Origin: Solobacterium sp.
GTDB taxonomy: Bacteria > Bacillota_I > Bacilli_A > Erysipelotrichales > Erysipelotrichaceae
Assembly: GCA_017512555.1 (NCBI GenBank)
Contig: JAFWFE010000003.1
Coordinates: 1 to 52,037, forward strand
Length of the DNA stretch: 52,037 bases
Reading direction: 5' to 3'
Part shown: positions 38,268 to 49,887 of the stretch, one piece after another
Layout of the letters: the number at the start of each line of letters is the position of its first letter
Numbering within the stretch: position 1 is the stretch's first letter
Notes under the pieces: model-generated
The model's database searches: none
Told to the model about the DNA's origin: nothing
Seen by the model: only the letters and a program-made list of their open reading frames with translations
Position numbers and translations under genes: made by a program

Positions 38268-39182
38268 ATGAAGCGCATGACAGGCGTGTGTGTGCCGATG
38301 GTCACACCAATGGATGATCAGGGAAACCTGGATCTGGAATCGACTGTATCACTGACAAATCATCTGATTGAACGCGGAGTCTCGGCGTTATATCCCTGCG
38401 GAACGACCGGAGAAGTGAAGAACCTTACTCCGGAAGAAAGAAAAGCATTCGCGGAATGCGTGGTAAAGACAGCTGATGGAAGAGTGCCGGTATTTGTACA
38501 GGTCGGCGGAGAAACTACGGCAGTAACCGCAGATCTCGCAAGACATGCGTATGAATGCGGCGCAGATGGACTGGGAATGTTGACCCCGACGTATTATCCC
38601 CTGACGGATGAAGAACTCCTGGACTACTACATTACCTGTACACATGTTGTGCCGGAAGACTTCCCAATCTATCTCTACGGGATTCCGTTCCTGGCGGTAA
38701 ATCGTCTGAGTCCTGCGCTGGTTGCCAGGATTGCGGAGACTTGTCCGAATGTGAAGGGAATCAAGTACAGTGTAGGAGATGTCCTGACGCTGATGTCTTT
38801 CGCGGAAATCCGTAATCATACGTTTGATGTCCTGGTGGCACCGGTACAGATGTTACTGCCGGCATTGGCTGCCGGTATGTGCGGCACAGTATCCGGTATG
38901 TGCAATGTGATTCCGGAGGATTTGAATAAGATGTTTGCCCTGTACGCGGAAGGAAAGATCGATGAATGCCGTGAATTACAGGTCAGAGTAAAGAAGATTG
39001 CGAATATGTTTGCCGCAAAGGAAGCCGCCAAGTGTAAGGCGATGCTGAAACGTGCAGGTGTGCTGCGCAGTGATGCCATGCGTCTGCCGCAGAAAGCGCT
39101 GAGTGATGCTGAACGTACGGAGTTATTCGCGTTTATGGATAAAGAATACCCGTCCTATTCTTTTCAGGGAGGTAATCAATGA
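38268..39182 (+). CDS. dihydrodipicolinate synthase / N-acetylneuraminate lyase family aldolase
   Basis: A 304-residue class I aldolase. PCGTTGEVKNLTPEER is the GTTGE substrate-binding signature, Tyr in IYLYGIPF and Lys166 in GIKYSVGD are the catalytic pair forming the Schiff base with pyruvate or 2-keto acids. The length and C-terminus fit the DapA/NanA superfamily. With a sulfatase and an aldo/keto reductase nearby, a 2-keto-3-deoxy-sugar or sialic acid lyase seems likelier than lysine biosynthesis, but this is inference. AAGGAGG precedes the ATG. Confidence 0.88.
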   Translation: MKRMTGVCVPMVTPMDDQGNLDLESTVSLTNHLIERGVSALYPCGTTGEVKNLTPEERKAFAECVVKTADGRVPVFVQVGGETTAVTADLARHAYECGADGLGMLTPTYYPLTDEELLDYYITCTHVVPEDFPIYLYGIPFLAVNRLSPALVARIAETCPNVKGIKYSVGDVLTLMSFAEIRNHTFDVLVAPVQMLLPALAAGMCGTVSGMCNVIPEDLNKMFALYAEGKIDECRELQVRVKKIANMFAAKEAAKCKAMLKRAGVLRSDAMRLPQKALSDAERTELFAFMDKEYPSYSFQGGNQ

Positions 39183-39733
39183 CAAAGTTAAATCAGGGAG
39201 AAAAGTTTCCCAACCTGCAGTTTGATACTGCTGACAAACAAGGATTACAGGTATACGATATCCTTAAGGGTAAGACTGTCTTCTGGGTATTGCGGTATAT
39301 CGGCTGTCCGACATGCCGTCTGGATGTACATCAGCTGGCACAGAGATATACAGAGATTCAGGATGCCGGCGCACAGATCTATGTCGTCATGCAGAGTGAT
39401 CCCGAACACATCCACAAAGATCTGGCAAAGACAAATACTGTTCTGCCGTTTGAGATCATCTGTGATCCCAAACAGATTTTCTACAGCACACTGAGTGTGG
39501 AGCCCGCAAAGTCCACGTTAAAACTGGCAGGCTCTGGTATAATGAAGTTACTCAAGAGGGGGAAAGAAGCACGTCAGGCAGGATTCAGTCACGGAGATTA
39601 CGAAGGAAATGAACTACAGCTTCCCGCATGTTTCATTGTTGGTGAAGACGGAACGGCAGAGTATGTGCATTATGCGCGGAATATCGCGGATATGCCCACA
39701 ATTGATGAATTACTTGGAATACTGAAAAAGTAG
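39179..39733 (+). CDS. peroxiredoxin/thioredoxin-like redoxin (AhpC/TSA family)
   Basis: 184 residues with the redoxin fold. Cys43-Pro-Thr-Cys46 (YIGCPTCRLD) is the active pair, and FIVGEDGTAEYVHYA ends the sheet. This CPxC pattern is like AhpC/TSA-related redoxins. The ATG overlaps the aldolase stop (ATGA), with AGGGAGG upstream. Probable role: peroxide or disulfide reduction; electron donor unknown. Confidence 0.8.
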   Translation: MTKLNQGEKFPNLQFDTADKQGLQVYDILKGKTVFWVLRYIGCPTCRLDVHQLAQRYTEIQDAGAQIYVVMQSDPEHIHKDLAKTNTVLPFEIICDPKQIFYSTLSVEPAKSTLKLAGSGIMKLLKRGKEARQAGFSHGDYEGNELQLPACFIVGEDGTAEYVHYARNIADMPTIDELLGILKK

Positions 39734-39757
39734 AGCATAAATAAGGAGGATAAAAAT

Positions 39758-39937
39758 ATGCCTGCAAAAGTAAATGAAGAAGTATGTATCGGCTGCGGAG
39801 CTTGTGTCGGAACATGCCCGATGGAAGCAATCGAACTGAATGATGAAAATCATGCGGCAGTAAATGAAGAGGTCTGCATCGCCTGCGGTGCTTGTGTTGG
39901 TGCCTGCCCGATGGGAGCGATTGAACTTTCTGACTAA
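39758..39937 (+). CDS. 2[4Fe-4S] ferredoxin
   Basis: 59 residues. Two CxxCxxCxxxCP motifs ([12 protein letters not shown] and [12 protein letters not shown]) are arranged in tandem with near-identical halves, a textbook clostridial-type ferredoxin. It is preceded by AAGGAGG and is the last gene before a strong terminator. It may supply electrons to the anSME in the same gene run, since radical SAM enzymes need a low-potential donor; this is inference. Confidence 0.95.
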   Translation: MPAKVNEEVCIGCGACVGTCPMEAIELNDENHAAVNEEVCIACGACVGACPMGAIELSD

Positions 39938-39960
39938 TAATCACAAGAAAGACAAAAAAG

Positions 39961-39988
39961 AAGAACTGTTCATCACAGTTCTTTTTTT
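39961..39988. terminator. terminator after ferredoxin, shared with the convergent VanY gene
   Basis: AAGAACTGT / ACAGTTCTT, perfect 9 bp, 5-base loop, run of T on the plus strand and A-rich flank for the minus strand. Confidence 0.88.
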
Positions 39989-39990
39989 CG

Positions 39991-41277
39991 TTAACTATTC
40001 GGGGTTTCTTCCGGCTCAGGTTCTGCCTTAGCCCGGAAGTCTGTAGCTTTCAGGATAGCCTCGCTCGGTTTGACATCATCGCCTGACCACGGCTTGAGAT
40101 ATAACATGTAGAATTCATCGAAGGTCATGTTCTTCTCGTATACTGCCCGTGCTACATCCTTGCCTACGTAGCGGTAATGCCAGGATTCAAAGTCATATCC
40201 CGTGATATCTTTCTTGCCTTCCGGATAACGCAGGATCCAGCCGAAGTCCATACAGTTCATGCTTAACCAGCGGTAGGCGTTGGTCTGTTCAAAGTCTGTC
40301 TTGTCGTCTTCGTTGGTTGCGGCTACGTCTACGGTGAATCCCGTCTGGTGTTCGCTGAAGCCTGGACGTGCGCTTAATTCATCCGTACGTTCCTGACCGT
40401 AAGCTTGTACATAACTCTTGTATAATGCGTCCTGCTGTTCGTAGGAACGATATGCGCTGGTGGTATAGAAGGTAACACCTACAGCTCTGCCTCCGTCACA
40501 GAGTTCCTTGAAGGCATCTGCGGCAACGCCTGCGAGTTCTCTTCCTTCTGCCGCATACCAGTTGGACATCCCGGTCAGATTTGCAGGTACGTAGGATTCA
40601 CTGAGGTAATAACTCTTGTTTACCAGCATCTCCACACTGCTTTCATCATCGACAGGGTGGGTATCCAGATACGGTGTGTAGTAGTTTCCGCTGAGGGTGA
40701 AATTGTTCGGGGAGTTATCCGCGTGATTCTTACAATCATCGATATAGGCTTGTTCGTTGTATTGGTAGTCAAACACAAGCAGAGGAGTCATTTCATAGAA
40801 CTTCAGACTCTTATACATATTCTCGATCTGTCCGTCGGTATAGCCTTTCTCACGAAGACGGTGGATCAGCAGGAAGTCCTGGGCAGATAATGTACGGTCA
40901 CCCTTGATGATGGCATAGAAGTTCAGATAATCTGTGTTGACGGACTTATCTTTGATACAGGATGCCAGATATGGAGAATAGTAGGAATTATCCAGTAATC
41001 TTGAGGCGAGTTTCTGTTCGCGGATCGCCTTGATCTCTTCTTTGTTATAACCGAGTTTCTTCAGGTTGCTGGATTGTATGGAGCGGGGGATAAAGATCAG
41101 ACACAAAAGAGCGACAATTCCCAGTAATACATAGATGACTTCTTTACGAAGACGCAGTCTGTGCCTGACCACTGTACGTTTCTCTCCGGTGGTCTGGACA
41201 GGGGCTTTCTGCTTACCGGGTAAGACTAATTTGTAACGCTTCCAGATAGGTTTCTTTTTCTTCTTTTTCTGTGTCAT
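39991..41277 (-). CDS. VanY-type D-alanyl-D-alanine carboxypeptidase (M15B)
   Basis: A 428-residue membrane-anchored zinc peptidase. A basic cytoplasmic head, one TM helix (about residues 48-65, IYVLLGIVALLCLIF), a helical linker and the M15 domain: SAYRSYEQQ, SARPGFSEHQTGFTVDV (first His and Asp) and FESWHYRYVG (second His). It trims D-Ala from peptidoglycan precursors outside the cell. The N-terminal linker region is longer than in VanY of resistance clusters, and no van ligases are nearby, so this is a cell-wall maintenance enzyme. The ATG overlaps the upstream pseudouridine synthase stop. Confidence 0.9.
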   Translation of the reverse strand: MTQKKKKKKPIWKRYKLVLPGKQKAPVQTTGEKRTVVRHRLRLRKEVIYVLLGIVALLCLIFIPRSIQSSNLKKLGYNKEEIKAIREQKLASRLLDNSYYSPYLASCIKDKSVNTDYLNFYAIIKGDRTLSAQDFLLIHRLREKGYTDGQIENMYKSLKFYEMTPLLVFDYQYNEQAYIDDCKNHADNSPNNFTLSGNYYTPYLDTHPVDDESSVEMLVNKSYYLSESYVPANLTGMSNWYAAEGRELAGVAADAFKELCDGGRAVGVTFYTTSAYRSYEQQDALYKSYVQAYGQERTDELSARPGFSEHQTGFTVDVAATNEDDKTDFEQTNAYRWLSMNCMDFGWILRYPEGKKDITGYDFESWHYRYVGKDVARAVYEKNMTFDEFYMLYLKPWSGDDVKPSEAILKATDFRAKAEPEPEETPNS

Positions 41278-41939
41278 TTCAATACCTCAAATTCTTTCCA
41301 TGGCCATGTATGCGGAGGTTCTGCGGTAACTGTAATCATTTCTTTCGTCACCGGATGAACCAGACGCAGAGATACTGCGTATAAGGCAATCTGTCCCTTG
41401 CGGGGATGAGGGTGATAACGTTGATCATTGACCAGAGGATATCCCCGGGAAGAGAACTGTACACGGATCTGATGCGATCTGCCGGTATGCAGAGAAATGC
41501 GCACCAGGGACATCTGCTCGTGTTCTTCCAGCACGGTATATGCCAGAGAGGCATACTTACCGTGAGTTTCATCAGTTACTATTGTACGATTATTTTTTGT
41601 ATCTTTACGCAAATAATCGGTAAATTCTCCGCTTTTTTTCGCCGGGATACCATCAATAACGGCCAGGTATTCTTTCTCAATTTCGTTTTTCCGGATCATC
41701 TCACTGAGACGGGAAGCTGCCTTGCTGGTCTTCGCAAAAACCATGACACCACCAACAGGACGGTCCAGGCGATGTACCAGACCGAGATAGACATTTCCGG
41801 GTTTCTGGTATTTCTCCTTCAGATATTGTTTACACAAGGTAAGCAGATCCGGATCTTTACTTTCATCTTCCTGTACCGGTACATTCACCGGTTTTTCCAC
41901 GAACAGGAGATGATTATCTTCGTATAATACGTTAATCAT
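41274..41939 (-). CDS. RluA-family pseudouridine synthase
   Basis: 221 residues from ATG 41939. HRLDRPVGGVMVFAKT is the RluA catalytic motif with the Asp nucleophile, followed by LHTGRSHQIRVQF. It isomerises uridine in rRNA or tRNA. No S4 domain is present. A longer frame to 42020 overlaps the upstream methyltransferase with unrelated residues, so the ATG that overlaps its stop by 8 bases (ATGATTAA) is used; GGGA is upstream. It is coupled to VanY downstream. Confidence 0.9.
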   Translation of the reverse strand: MINVLYEDNHLLFVEKPVNVPVQEDESKDPDLLTLCKQYLKEKYQKPGNVYLGLVHRLDRPVGGVMVFAKTSKAASRLSEMIRKNEIEKEYLAVIDGIPAKKSGEFTDYLRKDTKNNRTIVTDETHGKYASLAYTVLEEHEQMSLVRISLHTGRSHQIRVQFSSRGYPLVNDQRYHPHPRKGQIALYAVSLRLVHPVTKEMITVTAEPPHTWPWKEFEVLK

Positions 41940-42810
41940 TACGTTCCCATCTTCCGTAGATACCACAGGGCAGTAATAATTCTCTTTCACGGATTGGTAA
42001 AGCGACTTCCCCGGTCTCAATCTTACCGTGAGGGTAATTCTTCAGAATCGTGACTTTCATGAGATCATCCAGAACCAGTGAAGAGAACCCGGTCGTATAG
42101 GAATTGATCAGGAAGAACAGTCCGTTTTCGTCAAAGATGTCAAGACACTTATCAATCAGTACGGTGATCTCTTTCTCAAACTTCCACATCTCTCCGTTGG
42201 GACCACGTCCATAGGAAGGAGGGTCCATGATGATCCCGTGGTATGTATGTCCTCTGCGTTTCTCTCGTTCCACGAATTTCAGCACGTCATCGACGATAAA
42301 GCGGATAGTATGGTCTTCCAGGTGTGACAGGTCACGATTCTCCTTTGCCCAGTTTACCATTCCCTTGGACGCATCCACGTGGACGACTTCGGCAGCTCCG
42401 GCAGAAGCACAGGCCATGGTCGCTCCTCCGGTATACGCAAAGAGATTCAGGATACGCAGGTTTTCATCCTTGTGAGAACGGATCAGGCTTTGCATCCAGT
42501 CCCAGTTGACTGCCTGTTCAGGGAATAAACCGGTATGTTTGAATCCGGTGGGACTGACACGGAAGGTCAGTTCACGGTAATCGATCGTCCAGTATTCCGG
42601 CAGGGAGTGTTTGTATTCCCACTGTCCTCCGCCGCTGCGGGAACGATGATATACTGCGTCTGCCTTGTTCCACAGCGCGTGGTTTTCAATCGGCCAGATT
42701 GCCTGCGGGTCCGGACGGTGGAGGATAATATTCCCCCAGCGTTCCAGCTTGTCGCCTTCTCCGGCATCAATTAATTCATAATCTTTCCATGTATTGGTTA
42801 TCTGTATCAT
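41932..42810 (-). CDS. class I SAM-dependent methyltransferase (RlmI-like)
   Basis: 292 residues. The Rossmann motif I reads ILNLFAYTGGATMACASAGA, followed by VHVDASKGMVNWAKEN and the active-site DPPSYGRGPNGEMW. This arrangement occurs in rRNA C5-cytosine methyltransferases of the RlmI group and in relatives lacking a PUA domain, as here. AGGAA is 8 bases upstream; a TATAAT box lies at 42834-42829 (minus). First gene of a three-gene leftward operon, divergent from pcrA. Confidence 0.85.
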   Translation of the reverse strand: MIQITNTWKDYELIDAGEGDKLERWGNIILHRPDPQAIWPIENHALWNKADAVYHRSRSGGGQWEYKHSLPEYWTIDYRELTFRVSPTGFKHTGLFPEQAVNWDWMQSLIRSHKDENLRILNLFAYTGGATMACASAGAAEVVHVDASKGMVNWAKENRDLSHLEDHTIRFIVDDVLKFVEREKRRGHTYHGIIMDPPSYGRGPNGEMWKFEKEITVLIDKCLDIFDENGLFFLINSYTTGFSSLVLDDLMKVTILKNYPHGKIETGEVALPIRERELLLPCGIYGRWERND

Positions 42811-42857
42811 TTTCTTGTTCCTGAAAAGATTATATCATGTGAGTCATGCGGAAATGC

Positions 42858-42863
42858 TATAAT
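42858..42863 (+). promoter_or_regulatory. -10 box of pcrA
   Basis: TATAAT, followed at 42875-42880 by TTTGGAG and the ATG at 42889; a normal leadered start with about 19 bases of 5' UTR. Confidence 0.55.
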
Positions 42864-42888
42864 CATAAAAGACATTTGGAGTTTAAAC

Positions 42889-45057
42889 ATGATCAATGTG
42901 ACGGAATTGAATGACAATCAGAAAGAAGCAGTACTGGATGACGCAAAGTATCTGCGAGTAGTAGCCGGCGCAGGCAGCGGAAAGACCAGGGTTTTAACCA
43001 TGCGTATTGCTCATCTGATCGAAGATAAACGTATTCCTCCGTATACGATCTTAGGCATTACCTTTACGAATAAAGCTGCCAACGAAATGAAAGACCGTAT
43101 ACGCAGGATGATACCCCAGGAAACCAGTCAGCCCTGGATCAGTACGATTCATTCCCTGTGTGTGAGAATTCTTAGAGAAGATATTTTGACCATGGGATGG
43201 CCGAGAAACTTTACGGTCATGGATGCGGAAGACCAGAAGACAGTACTGAAGGAAGCGTACAAGGAGATCGGTATCGACGCAAGTAATTATCCCTACGGTG
43301 TATTACTGGATTATATCGCCAACAACAAGTCTGCGGAGATCTCTGTAGAACGGGCTTTCCTATTAGCAGGTTCCTATACGGGAGATAAGAATAAGGCTAA
43401 AGTGTACGAGTACTACGTCAACAGACAACAGGCATTGTATGCGCTTGATTTTGATGATCTGATTCTCTGGACAGTACGGATGTTCAAGAAGTTCCCGGAA
43501 GTGCTGGATAAGTGGCAGAAACGTTTTACGTATATCCATGTGGATGAGTTCCAAGATATCGATAAAGTACAGTATGAACTGATCAAACAATTAACCGGTG
43601 TCTATAACAGTCTGTATGTTGTCGGTGATCCTGACCAGACGATCTATACCTGGCGCGGAGCCGATGTGAATATCATCCTGAACTTTACCAAGGACTTTCC
43701 GGACGCGAAGACGATCATGTTAAATGAGAATTACCGCAGTACCAGGTGTATCCTCAACGGAGCCAACAGTGTGATCCGCAACAACAAGCATCGTCTGGAG
43801 AAGGATCTCTATACCAACCGGAGTTCGGAAGTAAAGATCACGCACTATGCCAGCGCCGGAGATGAATATCAGGCGGCCTGGATCGCTTCCCAGATCCGTC
43901 AGATGCACCGGCAGGGAAAAGATTATCATGATATTGCGGTATTATACCGGTCCAATTACCTTTCACGTTCGCTGGAAAAGGCAATGCTGGATGAACGTAT
44001 ACCGTATGTGATCTACGGGGGTATCCGTTTCTACGAACGTGCAGAGGTCAAGGATGCGCTTTGTTATCTGCGCATGGTTACGACCGCGGATGATCTGGCA
44101 CTGCAGAGGATCCTGAACAAGCCCAAGCGCGGAATCGGCAATAAGACCATGGATACGCTTGCCTCAAAAGCCAGGGAAACCGGTAAAACCATGTATGAGA
44201 CCTTGAAGGAAGACAAGATCTTCAGCGGAAAGACACAGGCAACCCTGAATGCTTTCGTGGATATGGTGGAGAAGTGGCGGATGGCTGCTGTACAGGAGGA
44301 TACGGAAATGTTCCGGCTCTTTGAACAGATCATTGAGGACAGCGGTTATAAGCAGATGCTGGAAGAGAATAAGGAGACCGACAGGATCGAGAACCTGAAA
44401 GAACTGATCGATGACGTCAAGGAATTCTCCGAGAACTATCCGGAGAGTAATCTGGAAGAGTATCTTCAGCTGGTATCCCTGTACGGGGACAGAGATGAAA
44501 CTCTGGAGAGTGATTATGTACAGCTGATGACTGTACATGCGGCGAAAGGTCTGGAGTTTGATACTGTATTTGTGTCGGATATGAACGAAGGAATCTTCCC
44601 CAACGAGAGAGCGATGAACGAAGGACACCGCGGTGTGGAAGAAGAACGGCGTCTGGCTTATGTAGCCTTCACCAGAGCCAAGAATAAGCTTTATCTTACC
44701 GAAGCGGCAGGTTTCAGTTATATCCTGCAGAGAGTGCGTACAAGATCACGTTTTATCGATGAGATCGATGATGCGTATATCGAACATAAGGGAGCGATAT
44801 TCGAGGAGAATACAAAGAAAGAGAAAACGCTGAACCCGGCGCTGTTCAACGATCACGGAGGCAGTTTCGGAGATCGTCTGAGCAAGACGGATATTCCCCA
44901 GTTTGTGAAAGGGGAACAGATCATTCACAGTGTCTTCGGGGAAGGAATCGTACTCAGCTGTAAGAATGGTATCGTGGAGGCTGCGTTTGCGTATCCTCAC
45001 GGTATTAAGAAGATCGCGGCAGGACATCCGAGTATTAAACGTAAAATGATGAACTAA
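42889..45057 (+). CDS. pcrA: ATP-dependent DNA helicase PcrA/UvrD
   Basis: A 722-residue superfamily 1A 3'-5' helicase, the usual PcrA length. Walker A AGAGSGKT (residues 26-33), motif Ia FTNKAANEM, motif II VDEFQD, motif III GDPDQTIYTWRGA, motif IV, motif V TVHAAKGLEFD and motif VI AYVAFTRAK are all visible. The C-terminal region ends in a Tudor-like segment (IIHSVFGEGIVLSC) as in PcrA, which binds RNA polymerase. It acts in repair and in clearing transcription-replication conflicts. Confidence 0.95.
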   Translation: MINVTELNDNQKEAVLDDAKYLRVVAGAGSGKTRVLTMRIAHLIEDKRIPPYTILGITFTNKAANEMKDRIRRMIPQETSQPWISTIHSLCVRILREDILTMGWPRNFTVMDAEDQKTVLKEAYKEIGIDASNYPYGVLLDYIANNKSAEISVERAFLLAGSYTGDKNKAKVYEYYVNRQQALYALDFDDLILWTVRMFKKFPEVLDKWQKRFTYIHVDEFQDIDKVQYELIKQLTGVYNSLYVVGDPDQTIYTWRGADVNIILNFTKDFPDAKTIMLNENYRSTRCILNGANSVIRNNKHRLEKDLYTNRSSEVKITHYASAGDEYQAAWIASQIRQMHRQGKDYHDIAVLYRSNYLSRSLEKAMLDERIPYVIYGGIRFYERAEVKDALCYLRMVTTADDLALQRILNKPKRGIGNKTMDTLASKARETGKTMYETLKEDKIFSGKTQATLNAFVDMVEKWRMAAVQEDTEMFRLFEQIIEDSGYKQMLEENKETDRIENLKELIDDVKEFSENYPESNLEEYLQLVSLYGDRDETLESDYVQLMTVHAAKGLEFDTVFVSDMNEGIFPNERAMNEGHRGVEEERRLAYVAFTRAKNKLYLTEAAGFSYILQRVRTRSRFIDEIDDAYIEHKGAIFEENTKKEKTLNPALFNDHGGSFGDRLSKTDIPQFVKGEQIIHSVFGEGIVLSCKNGIVEAAFAYPHGIKKIAAGHPSIKRKMMN

Positions 45058-45092
45058 AAAGGTATCCTTTGGAAACGAAGGATATCTTTCTT
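45058..45092 (+). terminator. terminator of pcrA
   Basis: AAAGGTATCCTTT / GAAGGATATCTTT with two G-T pairs, 6-base loop and a TTTCTT tail. Confidence 0.75.
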
Positions 45093-45165
45093 AATAAATT
45101 GTTAAAGAGTTCGCTACTTTTTTCTTAATTGGCATATTCATACAATGTAATCGAGGTGGATAACT

Positions 45166-45870
45166 ATGGAAACTGTATTGATCGTAGATGATGATATCGA
45201 TATCGTAAACGCGCTGAAGATCTATCTTCGTCCGGAGGGCTACAACCTTCTGGAAGCACACAACGGCGCCGAGGCTCTGGACCTCATTCAAAATGAACAA
45301 GTAGATCTGATCCTGATGGATATCATGATGCCGAAGATGGACGGAGTAACCGCGGTATCCAGGCTCCGTGAATCCAGTAATGTGCCGGTGATCTTACTCA
45401 CAGCGAAAAGCGAAGACAGCGATAAGATCCTGGGACTGAATATCGGGGCAGATGATTACATCACCAAGCCGTTTAATCCAACAGAAGTGATTGCCAGAGT
45501 ACGCTCACAATTACGCAGATATACACAGCTGGGCGGTCAGATCAAGACAGCGGAGCATCTCGTTATCGGTGGGATCACTTTGGACAAATCCGGCAAGGAA
45601 GTCAGTGTAGACGGCAGAGAGATCTCGCTTACACCGATGGAATTCAATATCCTGCAGTTACTGATGGAACATCCAGGTAAGGTCTATTCCTCAAGGGAAA
45701 TCTATGAACTGGTATGGAAGGATGAACCCATCGGTGCGGAAGGAGTCGTGGCGGTACATATCCGTCATCTGAGAGAAAAGATAGAGATCAATCCCAGTGA
45801 ACCACGGTATATCAAGGTAGTGTGGGGTCAGGGATACAAGATGGAGAATATACATGGAAAACACATATAA
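45166..45870 (+). CDS. OmpR-family response regulator
   Basis: A 234-residue regulator. Receiver domain with Asp8-Asp9, phospho-acceptor Asp52 (LILMDIMMPKMDG) and Lys in DYITKPFNP; then the winged-helix OmpR DNA-binding domain (ISLTPMEFNILQLLMEHP, VVAVHIRHLREKIE, GYKME). GAGGTGG precedes the ATG. It overlaps the sensor kinase by 17 bases, so the pair is one two-component system. The sequence style is VanR/KdpE-like; the target genes are unknown, with ligA and cell-wall genes being unlinked. Confidence 0.95.
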   Translation: METVLIVDDDIDIVNALKIYLRPEGYNLLEAHNGAEALDLIQNEQVDLILMDIMMPKMDGVTAVSRLRESSNVPVILLTAKSEDSDKILGLNIGADDYITKPFNPTEVIARVRSQLRRYTQLGGQIKTAEHLVIGGITLDKSGKEVSVDGREISLTPMEFNILQLLMEHPGKVYSSREIYELVWKDEPIGAEGVVAVHIRHLREKIEINPSEPRYIKVVWGQGYKMENIHGKHI

Positions 45871-47773
45871 GTTAAGAGATAAACTTTACGCAAAGATCAT
45901 TTCCTTCCTTCTGCTCTGCGTATTCGGATTAGGGACAGTATGGTGTGCCGGCGGAATGATTCTGGAAGAATTCTCTCCTGGTTTTCTGTCCGAAGATGGA
46001 TTCTTCAAAAGCAGTCTGGTAAAAGAACGGACAGATATCGCTGCCGATTATATCGCATCCGTACTCACCAATGAATCTTCTGCCGTGAATTCTTATGGAG
46101 AGAATACCAACTATGCGTATGAGATCTACAAGTATAACAAGATCACCAGAAAGTATTCATTCTTTGAGAGGAACTTCCAGCCGGAAAGCATCTATGTGAC
46201 AAATACGTATTACTATGCGGTCAACCCGGAGAAACATATATACAACGAGTATTATTCCGTACCGGATCTTGGCGTCAATGATGACTTCTATGAGATACGT
46301 GTGAGTATAGCGGCGCCGCTGAGGCAGAAAGATGAGCTGAATAACCTGATTGAATTGTACAAGATGTATATGCCTTACAAGAACTGGTTCCTGCCGGGAC
46401 TGCTGGTTTCTGTAGTAATGTTCATCCTGACAACAGTCTTCTGTTTCTGCGCTGCCGGACATGACGAAGGGATTCCGGGTATCCACCCGATCTGGCTGGA
46501 TAAGGTCTGGTATGAGGTGATTCTTGCAGCTGTTGTCTTCTTCCTTGGCTTATGCGCGATCATCGTTGCGGAGGGTGTATTCGATATCGGTATACCGTTC
46601 AGGCTGATGACAACCACATTTATCGGAGTATTCGTCTTTGCGGGATTCATTGTCTATGAATTCCTGATGAGTACAGCAAGAAGGATCAAAGCCAACGTAT
46701 TCCTTGAAAGCACTTTGCTGTATCGCCTGTTTGTCCTCCTGGGTAAAGGACTGAAGTACGCGTGGGGTATCATCCCCGCGGTATGGGTGGAATGTGCAGT
46801 AATAGTGGTATGGCTGCTTTCACAGATCATGATGATCGATGATATGCGTACGTGGGACGCGAAGCCTGTGTTTGTCCTGCTGGATCTCCTGATTGCGGGT
46901 GCCCTGGTTGTCTGTGCGTTCTATGCGAAAGAGTTGATCAAAGCCGGGGAGGAACTGGCGAAGGGGAATAAGAGTTATCGTATTGATGACCGCAGGATCC
47001 GTCTGATGTTTGATCCTTTCCGTAAACATGCGCTAAACCTGAATGCTCTGGCAAACGGTATGGAGATTGCGGTAGATAAAGAGATGAAGTCGGAGAGGAT
47101 GAAGACCGAACTGATCACCAATGTCTCTCATGATATCAAGACACCGCTGACTTCCATCGTGAACTATGTGGATCTGTTACAGAAGGAACATACTCCCGAA
47201 CAGGAAAAAGAATATTTGGAAGTTTTATCCCGGCAGGCAGGACGTCTCAAGAGACTTACCGAAGATCTTGTGGAAGCGTCCAAGGCTTCTACGGGGAATA
47301 TTACAGCCAACCTGGTGCCGGTAAATGTCAGGGAACTGATTGAACAAAGTACCGCGGAATACCAGGATAAGCTGGATGAAGGTGAGTATGAGGTGATCTA
47401 CGGAATCGAAGAGGATTCTCTGCGGGTGATGGCAGATGGAAGATTACTCTGGCGTGTATTCTCGAATCTCTACAGTAATATCATCAAGTATGCCATGCCC
47501 CACTCCCGGATCTATATCGATGCACATAGAACTGAGGATCACCAGGTACGGATATCCTTCAAGAATATCTCACGGGAACCGCTGAACATCTCTGCCGAAG
47601 AACTTACAGAACGCTTTGTGCGGGGAGACCGGAGCAGGCATACCGAAGGTAGTGGACTTGGGCTGAATATTGCGCAGAGTCTGGTGGAGATCCAGAAAGG
47701 GAAGATGAATATCACGGTAGACGGGGATTTGTTCAAGGTGGATATTCTCCTGCCGGAAGTAATTGATTCGTAA
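45854..47773 (+). CDS. membrane sensor histidine kinase
   Basis: A 639-residue kinase. An N-terminal TM segment (about residues 14-35) precedes an extracytoplasmic domain of about 130 residues, then several TM helices (about residues 178-345). A HAMP-like linker is followed by the HisKA dimerisation motif VSHDIKTPLTS with His426, and the HATPase domain with N box (FSNLYSNIIKYA) and G box (GSGLGLNIAQSL). The multi-TM middle is unusual compared with simple two-TM kinases. The paired response regulator lies immediately upstream. Signal unknown. Confidence 0.93.
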   Translation: MENTYKLRDKLYAKIISFLLLCVFGLGTVWCAGGMILEEFSPGFLSEDGFFKSSLVKERTDIAADYIASVLTNESSAVNSYGENTNYAYEIYKYNKITRKYSFFERNFQPESIYVTNTYYYAVNPEKHIYNEYYSVPDLGVNDDFYEIRVSIAAPLRQKDELNNLIELYKMYMPYKNWFLPGLLVSVVMFILTTVFCFCAAGHDEGIPGIHPIWLDKVWYEVILAAVVFFLGLCAIIVAEGVFDIGIPFRLMTTTFIGVFVFAGFIVYEFLMSTARRIKANVFLESTLLYRLFVLLGKGLKYAWGIIPAVWVECAVIVVWLLSQIMMIDDMRTWDAKPVFVLLDLLIAGALVVCAFYAKELIKAGEELAKGNKSYRIDDRRIRLMFDPFRKHALNLNALANGMEIAVDKEMKSERMKTELITNVSHDIKTPLTSIVNYVDLLQKEHTPEQEKEYLEVLSRQAGRLKRLTEDLVEASKASTGNITANLVPVNVRELIEQSTAEYQDKLDEGEYEVIYGIEEDSLRVMADGRLLWRVFSNLYSNIIKYAMPHSRIYIDAHRTEDHQVRISFKNISREPLNISAEELTERFVRGDRSRHTEGSGLGLNIAQSLVEIQKGKMNITVDGDLFKVDILLPEVIDS

Positions 47774-47778
47774 GGAAT

Positions 47779-49820
<2,042 letters not shown>

Positions 49821-49887
49821 GTCCATAATTATCCTTAAGAATAGACTATGGTAAATCAAGGATAAAAAGAGTACAATAAGCATACAT

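Noticed and set aside
39991..41277. VanY plus the VanR/VanS-like two-component pair as a vancomycin resistance cluster
   Set aside because: The two-component genes are about 4 kb away in a separate unit, and no vanH, D-Ala-D-Lac/Ser ligase or vanX gene is present.
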